13,056 bases of DNA, from positions 1 to 13,056 of the forward strand of contig CAYONM010000103.1 of assembly GCA_964405325.1 (NCBI GenBank), given 5' to 3'. A program made the position numbers and the translations under genes. Positions 1-8,373 of the stretch are shown in pieces; within the stretch, counting starts at the first letter, position 1, and each line of letters starts with the position of its first letter. The stretch comes from CAYONM01 sp964405325. Lineage in GTDB: Bacteria; Planctomycetota; UBA11346. The notes beneath the pieces were generated by a model. It was given only the letters and a program-made list of their open reading frames with translations, ran no database searches and was not told where the DNA came from.

Positions 1-29
1 TTCGACCTCTGAGGGACCCGTCAACAAAG

Positions 30-64
30 ACGGCTTCTCCAGAATTCCCGGGGAAGCCGTTTTT
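30..64 (+). terminator. Rho-independent terminator, probably bidirectional
   Basis: An 11-bp stem (30-40 with 50-60, one G-T wobble) encloses a 9-nt loop and runs into TTTTT at 60-64. The T run makes it a good plus-strand terminator for a gene lying left of the window. On the minus strand the stem is followed by TCTTTGTTGA, which is less T-rich. It lies only about 27 nt past the SDR stop codon, so it could also end the leftward operon. The structure is read directly; bidirectional use is inferred. Confidence 0.8.
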
Positions 65-90
65 GTCGCCATACCAGAAGCCAGCTGGCT

Positions 91-912
91 TCAGGCGCGG
101 CTCTTACCACCGGAAAGATTCACCGTGGTGCCGTGCACATAACTGGATCGCGAACTGGCCAGGTAGCAGACCAGGTCGGCGACCTCGCTCAGCTTGCCAT
201 CACGGCCCAGGGGAATGGTGCTCTTGTTCAGGTAACCAGCGCGCAGCTCATCCACGGTCTTGCCGCGGGTATAGGCCAGGGATTTTTCATAGGCCTCCGA
301 GCGCAAAGCAGTGGCTTCCATGATGCCGGGTGCCACGCCGACTACGCGAATGCCGTGCTTGCCCAGTTCCTTGGCCCAGGAGCGAGTCATATTGTAACCG
401 GCAGCCTTGGTGGCGGCATAAACGCTCTGACCTTCGGAGCCTTCCATGCCGCTCTCGGAATTGATCATGATGATCACGCCACCCTTGCCATCGGCCAGCA
501 TGCCGCGGGCAGCGGCCTGCGCACACAGGAACTGGCCTTTGCAATTCACCGCGAAGACCTTGTCCCAGACATCGGCGGTCAGCTCTTGCTGGCCGTTCGG
601 GTCCACCAGCAGGCGCGGCACGTTGATACCAGCGTTGTTGACCAGGATATCGACTCGGCCGAAGCGCTCGCAAGCAGTGGCAAACGCGGCAGCGACGCTC
701 TCCGACTCGGCCACATTGCAGCTGACAAACAGGGCCTCGGTGCCGGAAGCACTCAGCTCGTCGGCGGCCTTCTGACCAGCCTCGGCATTGAAGTCGGCAA
801 TCACCACGTGCACGCCCGCCGCACACAGACCCTCGGCAACGGCCCGGCCAATGCCCAAGGCACCGCCGGTGATCACCGCACATTGTCCATTCAATTCCAG
901 CCAGTCGCTCAT
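91..912 (-). CDS. SDR-family oxidoreductase, sorbitol-6-phosphate 2-dehydrogenase-like
   Basis: A 273-residue classical short-chain dehydrogenase/reductase of normal family length. The Rossmann glycine motif TGGALGIG is at residues 15-22 and NNAG at 92-95. The catalytic residues are probably N123, S152, Y165 and K169 (YAATK). D40 at the end of the second beta strand favours NAD(H) over NADP(H). The N-terminus (MSDWLEL) and the C-terminal half (IMEATALRSEAYE, STIPLGRDGKLSEVADLVCYL, SGGK near the end) resemble bacterial sorbitol-6-phosphate 2-dehydrogenases, which interconvert sorbitol-6-P and fructose-6-P. No sugar PTS gene is nearby, so the substrate is uncertain. The ATG at 912 has AAAGGAGT 8 nt upstream. 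It is the last gene of the leftward unit, about 108 nt after the permease, and may be only loosely linked to it. Confidence 0.88.
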   Translation of the reverse strand: MSDWLELNGQCAVITGGALGIGRAVAEGLCAAGVHVVIADFNAEAGQKAADELSASGTEALFVSCNVAESESVAAAFATACERFGRVDILVNNAGINVPRLLVDPNGQQELTADVWDKVFAVNCKGQFLCAQAAARGMLADGKGGVIIMINSESGMEGSEGQSVYAATKAAGYNMTRSWAKELGKHGIRVVGVAPGIMEATALRSEAYEKSLAYTRGKTVDELRAGYLNKSTIPLGRDGKLSEVADLVCYLASSRSSYVHGTTVNLSGGKSRA

Positions 913-1020
913 CGTTGATCACTCCTTTGCCGGCGCAGGCTAGAGCAGAGCTATTCAGCGCAACCGATACGGCCAGATGCTGAGCGGAGCTGAGCGCATG
1001 GCCCAAGACCGACCAGCCAA

Positions 1021-4000
1021 CTACTCCGCCAAGGCCCGCACATCCACATAGCGCAGCACCGCCACCGAGGCCCAAAGCAGGCTACCGATGCCGCAGACCA
1101 GGGCGATGGCCAAGACCAGCAACAGCGGACCGCTGGCGGCCACGGGTAATTCCGAGGTCACCCCCGGCCAGGCGGCCCAGCAGGCGCTGATCGCGCCAAT
1201 GCCGGCGCCAAAGAGCAGCAGCGGACCATATTCCGACACCAGCCACCAACGGATCCGGGCTGGCGCGTGGCCCATGGCGTAAAGCGCCGCCAGTTCACCG
1301 CGTCGTTCCCAGACGCCACGATACACCACCAGACCCAGGCCGAGGCCGGCCACCACCAGACCGGCAGCACCCAGCAGCTGGAAGATCGCGATATAGCCGT
1401 TCTGGATCCGATGCAAAGCCGCCAGATAGGCGCGTGAGCTGCGGACCTCCAGGCCGTGATCGCCAAGCGCCAGACGCAATTCCTCGCGCAGGGCGGTTTC
1501 GGCTTCGGCAGGCACATCGATCAAGAGGCGCGGAAAACCCGCGGCCGAGGGGAAACGCTCGCGCAGCACCGCGGCCGGAATCAGCACGCTGCCCTGCAGG
1601 ATGCAATCGCCCAATTGCGCCACCGGGCGCAGACGCAGGGGCTGACCGAACTCGTCCTCGTACAGCAGCTCGCCGCCGAGACCGGCGCCCAGGGCCCACA
1701 TCAGGGTCGCCTCGTCGAGAATCGCAGGCACCGCACCATCTGCAAACTTGGCTGTCAATAATTGCCACCCTGATTGCTCCATTCCGGTCAGCTGACCGCT
1801 GAAGCGGAAGCGTCCGACGAGCTTGTCCGGATCGACGCCCACCAGGCTGGGGCGCTGTGCCCGTTGCAAGTTGGTGCAGTCGGCATCGGTGCCCTGACTG
1901 ATGCGCAGCGGCAGAATGTCGATCCCGGCCGGCCAGTCCGCTTCGAGTATCTGCAGGGATTCTCGGCCTGAAACCGTTCCGGGGTCGTGCCGTAACGGAA
2001 TGGCGACATCAGCTATCAAGGCATAGCCACCGCTGGGCGTCTGTTTGGCGCGGACATCAAAGACCTGATGCCGATATTGGCTGCCCACCGCCACCACCAA
2101 AAAAGTGCCCATGGCCAGCAGGATCACCACCGTCAACGCCCGTCCCGGCCGCCGGCGCAGTCCGGCCCGAGCCAGGGCGCCAAAACCACGACTGCCGGCA
2201 CCACCCGGCCGCCGCAACAGCCAAGCCGCCAGGCATGCACACAGACCGATCAGCAACAGAAAACCGCCACCGAAAAAGGCCAGGGGCCGGATATCGTCGG
2301 CAGTACTGAACGACAGCACCATACCGCCGACCAAGGCCAGCAGCGCCAGCAGCGTCAATAGCAGAGCAGCAGCCGGATGCGGCCGCAGCGGCTGCGCCTG
2401 ACCATGCAGGAGCAGCGGGATGGGTTGACGCACCAAGCGTCCCAAGGCGCGCCACACCACGATACCGCCAATGATCAAAGTACTCAGCAAACCCACCAGC
2501 ACTGTCCCTGGTGCCAGCACGACGGGAATCGCTTCGGTGAGCACCTGTTCGACCCAAATCCGATGCAGCAGACCGGACAATTGCCCAGCATACCACCATG
2601 CGATCACGATACCCACCAGCAGACCCGGCAAGGCGCTGAGCAGATATTCCGCCAATAATTGCCGCCGGACCCGACTCGGCAGGAAACCCATGCCAAGGAG
2701 CGTGCCCACCTCGCGACGACGCTGCAAAGTCGCCAGCTGCAACAACAGACTCAACAAGGCGATACCAGAGGCCACCAGCACCATGTTCATCGCCAGCAGC
2801 ATGCCGCCGAAATCCATGCCCTGGGTCACCGACTGGCGCAGTTCTGCTTCCAGATCGCGCACCACCAGGCCCAGGTCGGCCGGTTCCACCAGATGCCGTA
2901 GGCTGGCGCGCACCGCTTCGGGATCGCGCTCGGGAAAACGAATGGCAGTCAGGTTGCCAAATCGGTTGTGCCAGAGCTCCTGCGCCGTGGCCAAGGGCAG
3001 GAAGGCCTTGGGCGCACCCTGATAGGTATCCCAATATTCCTCATCCTTGTCGCGGATGGCATCCATGTCGATGACCATGCCGGGGTCCCAGTCGGCACAG
3101 TCCTGCTTACCCGCCAGACCCGGGAAGGGCGGCATCAATTCAGCATCGATGGCGATGCCCTGCATGGGCAGCACCCCGGCCACCTGCATGGCGTAACTGC
3201 TCTGTTGCAGGGTGTTGCCGGCCCCCGGCAGAAGATAATGCAATTCGATGGCATCACCGGTCTGCACCTGCAAATCGTCCGCCAGCCACTGATTGATCAG
3301 CAGTCCGTCTGCGGACCAGTCCGCTGGCGGCTGCGGCCCGTTGGCAGGAAAGGCAGCGGCCTCCAGGCCCGCGACAATGCTGTAGGGTGTGCTCCGCTCA
3401 CCCGCGGTCACTTCGGTGACCAGATAGCTGAAGACCCCTTCGCCGCCGTGCTGCAACAACACCGACACACCGGGGTCGAGAAAAATCCGCTCGCTCTCCA
3501 GGCTGGTGCCAGCATGACGTGGCAATAATTGCAGGCCGCAATCTTCCGGCTGCCAACTCTCGGTCAGCACATCGCGCAGATGACTAGCAGGCAGATCCGC
3601 CAAGAGAGCATTGGCCGGGGCACCGCCTTCGCCGGAGAGTTCCTGAACCCGCGCCAAGGGGAGGAAAATATTCGCCACCGGTGTCTGCTGACCACGCAGA
3701 TCGAAGTTGCCGAATTCCGGCGCGTCGACGATCGCGGTCACGGCCTGGCGCAACGAGGCGATGCGGCCGTCCTCCGGTGCCAGCGGCGCGTCCATGGGCA
3801 TCCAACGCTGCACCGGCAGACGCAACACCAGCTCATCGCCCACGACAACCTGCAGACGATCAGCAGCCAGGCGATTGAGCACCAGACCCGCAGCCGGGGC
3901 AGCGGATTCCGGTGCCAGGCTCCAGAAACGTTCGTCGCAACCGATGATCTGGGCTCGAGCCAGACCGGCCTGGTCGGAAGAAGCGCTGCCGGAAACGATC

Positions 4001-4245
4001 AGCGCCGGGGCCACCTGGCCGCCGCCAGCCTCGGACAGGCGCAGTGCCAAGTTGTCGGAAAACGAACGGCCAGCGCCGATCAGACAGCTACGCACCTGAC
4101 CGATCTGCAACTGTGAACGCTGCCGCAGTACGTTTTTGACACTCGGCCCCACCAGCAGCGAGCCAAGGAGCACCGCCGTGGTGACCGCCCAGGCCAAGGC
4201 CAAAAGAATATGCATGCGACCGTGATGGCGCAGTCGTGCCCACAT
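1021..4245 (-). CDS. ABC transporter permease, duplicated FtsX-like type
   Basis: A large inner-membrane permease of 1074 residues. Hydrophobicity suggests about 10 TM segments: TM1 ~11-34, then a long extracytoplasmic domain ~35-480, TMs at ~480-507, 533-552, 575-600, 624-645, 654-677 and 703-722, a second extracytoplasmic domain ~725-945, and TMs at ~952-977, 1005-1027 and 1038-1063. Two FtsX-type modules are recognisable: 'RRREVGTLLGMGF' after TM2 and 'ERRGELAALYAMGH' after TM8 are matching cytoplasmic loops that usually contact the ATPase. Relatives are the LolCE/MacB-type exporters, which move lipoproteins, lipids or peptides using periplasmic domains. I place the start at ATG 4245, because AAAGGAG (4254-4260) sits 8 nt upstream. 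The in-frame GTG at 4254 overlaps that Shine-Dalgarno and would add only three residues. The partner ATPase ends 61 nt upstream. The substrate is unknown. Confidence 0.9.
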   Translation of the reverse strand: MWARLRHHGRMHILLALAWAVTTAVLLGSLLVGPSVKNVLRQRSQLQIGQVRSCLIGAGRSFSDNLALRLSEAGGGQVAPALIVSGSASSDQAGLARAQIIGCDERFWSLAPESAAPAAGLVLNRLAADRLQVVVGDELVLRLPVQRWMPMDAPLAPEDGRIASLRQAVTAIVDAPEFGNFDLRGQQTPVANIFLPLARVQELSGEGGAPANALLADLPASHLRDVLTESWQPEDCGLQLLPRHAGTSLESERIFLDPGVSVLLQHGGEGVFSYLVTEVTAGERSTPYSIVAGLEAAAFPANGPQPPADWSADGLLINQWLADDLQVQTGDAIELHYLLPGAGNTLQQSSYAMQVAGVLPMQGIAIDAELMPPFPGLAGKQDCADWDPGMVIDMDAIRDKDEEYWDTYQGAPKAFLPLATAQELWHNRFGNLTAIRFPERDPEAVRASLRHLVEPADLGLVVRDLEAELRQSVTQGMDFGGMLLAMNMVLVASGIALLSLLLQLATLQRRREVGTLLGMGFLPSRVRRQLLAEYLLSALPGLLVGIVIAWWYAGQLSGLLHRIWVEQVLTEAIPVVLAPGTVLVGLLSTLIIGGIVVWRALGRLVRQPIPLLLHGQAQPLRPHPAAALLLTLLALLALVGGMVLSFSTADDIRPLAFFGGGFLLLIGLCACLAAWLLRRPGGAGSRGFGALARAGLRRRPGRALTVVILLAMGTFLVVAVGSQYRHQVFDVRAKQTPSGGYALIADVAIPLRHDPGTVSGRESLQILEADWPAGIDILPLRISQGTDADCTNLQRAQRPSLVGVDPDKLVGRFRFSGQLTGMEQSGWQLLTAKFADGAVPAILDEATLMWALGAGLGGELLYEDEFGQPLRLRPVAQLGDCILQGSVLIPAAVLRERFPSAAGFPRLLIDVPAEAETALREELRLALGDHGLEVRSSRAYLAALHRIQNGYIAIFQLLGAAGLVVAGLGLGLVVYRGVWERRGELAALYAMGHAPARIRWWLVSEYGPLLLFGAGIGAISACWAAWPGVTSELPVAASGPLLLVLAIALVCGIGSLLWASVAVLRYVDVRALAE

Positions 4246-4306
4246 GTTGCTCACTCCTTTGACCTCGTCTTCGTTTCAGACGCGGCTGCATCGACGAAAG
4301 GACTCT

Positions 4307-5011
4307 TTAAGACGCTGTCACTTCGGTCCGCAATCGGCCATCGGCGAGGTTTTGCACCGCCCCCAGCCGATCGGCAACGCGCGGGTCGTGGGTCACCACC
4401 ACCAGGGCGGCGGCGATGCCCTCCTGGACGCTGGCCAACAATTCCGCCAACTGCAGGGCATTGCCGGTATCCAAGGCGCCGGTCGGTTCGTCGGCCAGAA
4501 TCAGCTGCGGATCATTGATCAGCGCCCGAGCCACCGCCACCCGTTGCCGTTCACCGCCGGAAAGCTGCTGCGGCCAGGCGTCAGCGCGGTCGCCCAGGCC
4601 AACCCGTTCCAGCAATTCGATGGCGCGATCCGCCTGCTCCGGATAAATGCTGCCCTGGCTGGCATATAGCGGCATCACGACGTTTTCCCGGATGGTGGCG
4701 TGCGGCAGCAGGTGGTGATCCTGGAACACCAGACCGATGGACTCGGCGCGCAAGCGGCAGCGGCCTGCCACGCTCAACCCAGCCACGTCCTGCCCCAGAA
4801 TATGGATCGTACCAGCATCGACGGCCGCCAGGCCGCCAAGGAGATGCAACAAGGTGCTTTTGCCGGAACCCGACGGCCCCATTACGGTCAGACGCTGACC
4901 GATCGCCAACTTCAGATCAAGGCCGTCCAGCACGACCCGCTCCGGCTCGCCTCGACCGCCGTAGACCTTGCGCACACCCTGGCAATGGATGGCCGTTTGT
5001 TCCTCATTCAT
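4307..5011 (-). CDS. ABC transporter ATP-binding protein, LolD/MacB-like
   Basis: A 234-residue cytoplasmic ATPase of typical LolD/MacB-domain length. Walker A GPSGSGKST is at 45-53, the Q-loop glutamine at 97 (GLVFQD), the signature LSGGERQ at 150-156, Walker B LILADE at 170-175 followed by PTGALD, and the H-loop histidine at 208 (VTHD). All catalytic elements are intact. The start is set at ATG 5011 because AAAGG lies 8 nt upstream. An upstream in-frame ATG at 5065 would add 18 residues (MLGKGWRASF...) that do not look like this family. It energises the large permease encoded immediately downstream. The 81-nt gap to the glycosyltransferase upstream has no terminator, so the two are probably co-transcribed. 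Confidence 0.95.
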   Translation of the reverse strand: MNEEQTAIHCQGVRKVYGGRGEPERVVLDGLDLKLAIGQRLTVMGPSGSGKSTLLHLLGGLAAVDAGTIHILGQDVAGLSVAGRCRLRAESIGLVFQDHHLLPHATIRENVVMPLYASQGSIYPEQADRAIELLERVGLGDRADAWPQQLSGGERQRVAVARALINDPQLILADEPTGALDTGNALQLAELLASVQEGIAAALVVVTHDPRVADRLGAVQNLADGRLRTEVTAS

Positions 5012-5092
5012 ATGGTCTACCTTTCTTTTTCGGACGAAGCTCGCACGCCAACCTTTACCTAGCAATCGTATCGCTGCGCAAGCGACGCGTTC

Positions 5093-6388
5093 TTATCCTT
5101 CTACTTCCGCAATCAGATCCAGCATCCCTTGGCACATGCTGTCCAGACCATAGTTCGCGTACAAGGCCGGCTGCGCCTGGACCACCCGTTGCCGCTCGCG
5201 TTGCAGCGTCGCGGCATCGCGACACAGCGGCTCCCAAGCCGCGGCCAGAGCAAGCGCTGCATCTGTTTCCATATCCACCAACAGACCAGCGTTGCAGGTC
5301 TCGAGAATTTCCGGCAACGCCCCACGTCGCGGCAAAACCGGCACCGCACCGGCGGCCAGGCCCTCGACCGCGTACAGGCCAAAGGCTTCGCCATAACCCG
5401 GCACGACGCTAAGAATATGCACATTCTGCAAAAACCGGATCTTCTCGGCCCGATCGCAATTGAGCGTCCAGTCCACCCGCGCGCTCAACCCGGTCTGTTC
5501 CAGGAAACGGCGCTGCTCGGCAACATACCGTTTATCGGCCCCAGCGCAGCTGCCACCAATATGCAAGCGCACCGAGGGTAGGCGCGCCGCCAGGCGACAG
5601 AAGGCGTCCACCACCACGTGCAGGCCCTTGATCGGTGTGCAGTGGGCAAAGAAGCCGATCACCGGTGGCTGCGGTGATGGCTCACCGACAGCATAACCTT
5701 CGAAATCGATGCCGTTGCTAACAACAACAACGTTGTCCAGATTGCATCGCTTTCGAATCACCTCGCCATAATACTCGCTGATGCCGACGCAGGCATCGGC
5801 TTCCTGTAGACGTTCGCGCATCAGATCCCAGGTGGCCCGCCGGTGACGATCCGGCAGATCATCGACGAAACTGTCCTCGCCCTGCAGGCTGACGATCACC
5901 GGACACCCCAAACCCGCTCGCAGCCGCGGCACCAAACCGCCCAGCAGGGCATTGGAGACAAAGACCGCCCGATACGGGCCGTTTTGGTGCAGGTACGCCA
6001 CCAGTCGGTCGATTTCCGCCGCCTGATGCCCGGCCGGCCCACGCAGATTATCCACGGTCAGACTGCCCAAGGTCTCGGGGTCGGTCATGTGGCTGTGCGC
6101 GGCAGCAAAGCGCAGCAGGATCGGCCGGTCGACCATCTTGTCGACCCAGGTCGGCAACCGACGATAAAAACCAGAGCTGTGCCGTAAAAAAGCACTAATA
6201 CCACCCATGAAGATCGGGCAGCTGCCGGCTTCCTCCTCATCCAACTGCATCGGCAGATACAAGGGCACCAGCTCCACGTGATGGCCGCGCTCGCGCAGGC
6301 CCCGGCCCAGGGCGTTATCGCGCATACAGGTGCCGCAGTGGTAGGAGCCGGTGCCGGCGGTAATTATTCCAAATCGATCGCGGGTCAT
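5093..6388 (-). CDS. GT4-type glycosyltransferase with N-terminal CGTCMRDN box
   Basis: A 431-residue cytoplasmic GT-B glycosyltransferase. The C-terminal donor domain has the family-4 E-x7-E pattern (E334 and E342 in GEAFGLYAVE), followed by GLAAGAVPVLPRRGALPEI, and IKGLH at about 253-257. The N-terminal acceptor domain carries TAGTGSYHCGTCMRDN at 10-25. I recognise this cysteine-containing box from planctomycete-like GT4 proteins, together with FMGGISAFL and the TDPETLGSLTV segment. It probably transfers a sugar to a lipid- or cell-surface-linked acceptor; donor and acceptor are not predictable. A GTG at 6397 overlaps the preceding TAG stop, but GGAG at 6400-6403 lies too close to it. The ATG at 6388, 11 nt downstream of GGAG, is preferred. 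It is tightly coupled to the upstream propeller gene and precedes the ABC pair. Confidence 0.88.
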   Translation of the reverse strand: MTRDRFGIITAGTGSYHCGTCMRDNALGRGLRERGHHVELVPLYLPMQLDEEEAGSCPIFMGGISAFLRHSSGFYRRLPTWVDKMVDRPILLRFAAAHSHMTDPETLGSLTVDNLRGPAGHQAAEIDRLVAYLHQNGPYRAVFVSNALLGGLVPRLRAGLGCPVIVSLQGEDSFVDDLPDRHRRATWDLMRERLQEADACVGISEYYGEVIRKRCNLDNVVVVSNGIDFEGYAVGEPSPQPPVIGFFAHCTPIKGLHVVVDAFCRLAARLPSVRLHIGGSCAGADKRYVAEQRRFLEQTGLSARVDWTLNCDRAEKIRFLQNVHILSVVPGYGEAFGLYAVEGLAAGAVPVLPRRGALPEILETCNAGLLVDMETDAALALAAAWEPLCRDAATLQRERQRVVQAQPALYANYGLDSMCQGMLDLIAEVEG

Positions 6389-6396
6389 GGCGCTCA

Positions 6397-7491
6397 CTAC
6401 TCCGCGGAAAATGCGTAGACGCTACCGTCCAGACAGGCTACCACCAGATGGCGACCGTTCCAGCCAGCGGCGCCGAGGATGTCGGAGCCACAATCGTACT
6501 GCCACAGCTCGTTGCCGCTGGCCAGATCCAGCAGATACACCCGGCCATCATCGCTGGTGGCAACCACCTTGTCGTCAATGACGATGGGCGAACCGACAAA
6601 ACCACCTTTGGCACGGAAATGCCATTGTTCTTCGCCACTGCTTCGAGCCAAAGCCCACAACCGTCTCGACTCGCCACCAACGATCACCAGGTTTTCAGTA
6701 ATGGCCGGCAACGCCGGCAGTGGACCGCGGGCCTCAAACAGCCAGCGTTCCTCGAAATCGTCCAGACCGACGGCCACCACCACCTCTTCGTGCAGACCGA
6801 AGACCGCCAGCTGATCCACCGCCGCGGCGCCGGCGATGATGTGGCCGATGCTCACGTAACTACCACCCTCTTCGCCGCTATTCAGATCGATGGCGCGCAA
6901 GGCACCGTCACAGCCGCCAACCAAAGCGACACCAGAGGCAACAGCCGGGGAACCGTTGACGTAATTACCGGTTTCGGCCCGCCAGCGTTCGCTGCCATCG
7001 GTCGGATTCAGGGCGTAGCAGAAATTATCATAGGAGCCGAACAAAGCGATGCCGCCACCCTCTGGCAAACGACCCAGGGCGGCGGCGCTTTTTATTTCGC
7101 CATCGGTCTGGAAACGCCAGCGCTCGCTGCCATCGGCAGTGGCGTGGGCGACCATCAGGCCGTCGTCGTCGCCGACCAACACCAAGTCCTGCCAGCGCGC
7201 CGGCGCAGCGGTGATCGCACCCTCGCGCTGCACCTGCCAGACGATGCTGCCGTCAGCTAGATCCAGGCAATACAGCGCACCATGATAGCTGCCGAGATAG
7301 ACCCGCTGCTGGTCCACCAGGATGTCACCCTCGAAGCTGGCCTCGGAGAGGGTGACGCGCCAAACGCGCTGCAAGGGTGGCTCCAGGGAACCGTTCAGCA
7401 CCCCACTGCCACCAGCATCACCCCGTGGCAGGGCGATATCGGCCGCAGCGAGGACTGCAGTCACCAGGAACAGAGGGAGAACGTGCTGCAT
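6397..7491 (-). CDS. Exported PQQ-like beta-propeller protein (BamB-like fold)
   Basis: A 364-residue protein with an N-terminal hydrophobic signal peptide (about residues 4-18). The mature part is built of PQQ-type repeats of roughly 40 residues. The diagnostic tryptophan recurs at 44, 85, 125, 170, 250, 290 and 330. The repeat expected near 208 has lost it (GEEGGSY), so eight blades are predicted. Repeats read like 'LYCLDLADGSIVWQV' and 'YALNPTDGSERWRF'. Similar proteins include BamB of the outer-membrane assembly machine and many propellers annotated PQQ-like; nothing here shows true PQQ binding. There is no lipobox, so unlike BamB it is probably soluble in the periplasm. Its start is 3 nt after the anti-sigma stop and its TAG abuts the glycosyltransferase start, so translational coupling on both sides is likely. 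The Shine-Dalgarno is weak (GGAAAG). A scaffold or sensing role is inferred. Confidence 0.85.
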   Translation of the reverse strand: MQHVLPLFLVTAVLAAADIALPRGDAGGSGVLNGSLEPPLQRVWRVTLSEASFEGDILVDQQRVYLGSYHGALYCLDLADGSIVWQVQREGAITAAPARWQDLVLVGDDDGLMVAHATADGSERWRFQTDGEIKSAAALGRLPEGGGIALFGSYDNFCYALNPTDGSERWRAETGNYVNGSPAVASGVALVGGCDGALRAIDLNSGEEGGSYVSIGHIIAGAAAVDQLAVFGLHEEVVVAVGLDDFEERWLFEARGPLPALPAITENLVIVGGESRRLWALARSSGEEQWHFRAKGGFVGSPIVIDDKVVATSDDGRVYLLDLASGNELWQYDCGSDILGAAGWNGRHLVVACLDGSVYAFSAE

Positions 7492-7494
7492 GGT

Positions 7495-8373
7495 TCAGGA
7501 CTTTCCATCTGCTGGCTTCGAGCTGCCTTCCTCGTTCTTCTTGGCCTGCAGCAACTGCACCTGAACCGTGCCCGGATGCTGTTCCGGCACAGGCTGCAGG
7601 CGTAGGCGGTGTACCTCACTGCACAAAGGCTGGTGTCGCGGATAGCGGATCCGCCAGCCGGTGATCGGCCGACGCGCGCCGTCCGGCAGATAGCGGTCGA
7701 TGGGTATTTTTACCAGGTTGACCCCGGCAGCCAGAGTGACCGGCAGTTCGAACCATTGCCGTTCATGATCCACCAGCAGTTGCAGGCCCAGCTGCAAGGT
7801 GCCGGGCTTGTGAATCTTGACCAGCAGCTCCAGCATCTGATCGGGCCGGGCCTGGAACAAGCCAGGCGCCAGACGGGTGGACATCAGCCATTCAACGCCG
7901 GGCTTTTTCCAATCCATCCGACCGATCAACTGCTGCTGGCCGTTGACCCGACGCTTTTGCAAGCGCCCCTCGTCCAGATCCTGCAAGCTGCCCGGACCAA
8001 AAATCACCGCGCTGGGGACCGGTCGTGCCACCTGGGTGACGCTGGCCGCCGGCTCGTCCTGGGGCCAGAACGACCAGCTGCCCAAACCAAGCCCCACACT
8101 GAGCAATAGCAGGGCGGCCACGGCCAACCGGGCAGCCTGTCGCCAGCGCAGGCGTTCGCGTTCGGTCTGGATCGCCCGGCCCTGCTCGCGCAGCAAGCTG
8201 GTGAGGCCGGTCAGCTGCACATAGCGCTGCCGCCAAGCCGGCTCGGCCAGGGCGCGACGCATCAGGTCCAGGTCGGCCTCGCTGGCGCTGCCGTTCTCCA
8301 AAGCCTGGAGCACCGCATCGAAGCGGTCGCCATCGATGTTGGTACTGGTCACTGATTGGATGGTGGTCGGCAT
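7495..8373 (-). CDS. Single-pass membrane anti-sigma-like regulator
   Basis: A 292-residue protein with three parts. Residues ~15-65 are cytoplasmic and helical (FDAVLQALENG, LMRRALAEPAWRQRYVQL), like the N-terminal region of PVC FecR/anti-sigma-type proteins encoded next to this sigma class. A TM helix lies at ~81-101. Residues ~105-285 form a beta-rich extracytoplasmic domain (VEWLMSTRLAPG, WFELPVTLAAGVNLVKIPID, GWRIRYP) reminiscent of carbohydrate-binding or jelly-roll domains. The C-terminus is charged and low in complexity (KKNEEGSSKPADGKS). A canonical FecR domain is not evident. I infer that it holds or modulates the adjacent sigma factor and senses an envelope signal. The start is ATG 8373, where the local Shine-Dalgarno is only a poor GAGAGAG. 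The upstream junction with the sigma gene is disrupted by a 171-bp segment. Confidence 0.7.
   Translation of the reverse strand: MPTTIQSVTSTNIDGDRFDAVLQALENGSASEADLDLMRRALAEPAWRQRYVQLTGLTSLLREQGRAIQTERERLRWRQAARLAVAALLLLSVGLGLGSWSFWPQDEPAASVTQVARPVPSAVIFGPGSLQDLDEGRLQKRRVNGQQQLIGRMDWKKPGVEWLMSTRLAPGLFQARPDQMLELLVKIHKPGTLQLGLQLLVDHERQWFELPVTLAAGVNLVKIPIDRYLPDGARRPITGWRIRYPRHQPLCSEVHRLRLQPVPEQHPGTVQVQLLQAKKNEEGSSKPADGKS

Noticed and set aside
133..918. Long plus-strand open frame (261 codons) opposite the SDR gene
   Set aside because: Mirror frame of a clear SDR with catalytic motifs and a good Shine-Dalgarno; high GC leaves antisense frames open. The product has no recognisable domain.
973..992. 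Short direct repeat GCTGAGC-GGA-GCTGAGC between the SDR and permease genes
   Set aside because: Only 7 bp per copy in a small gap; no sign of function and compatible with chance.
3529..4116. Plus-strand frame of 195 codons inside the permease gene
   Set aside because: Antisense to a continuous membrane-protein gene; Gln/Arg/His-rich product without domains.
4243..4254. GTG at 4254 as start of the permease
   Set aside because: It overlaps the AAAGGAG Shine-Dalgarno; the ATG at 4245 has ideal 8-nt spacing.
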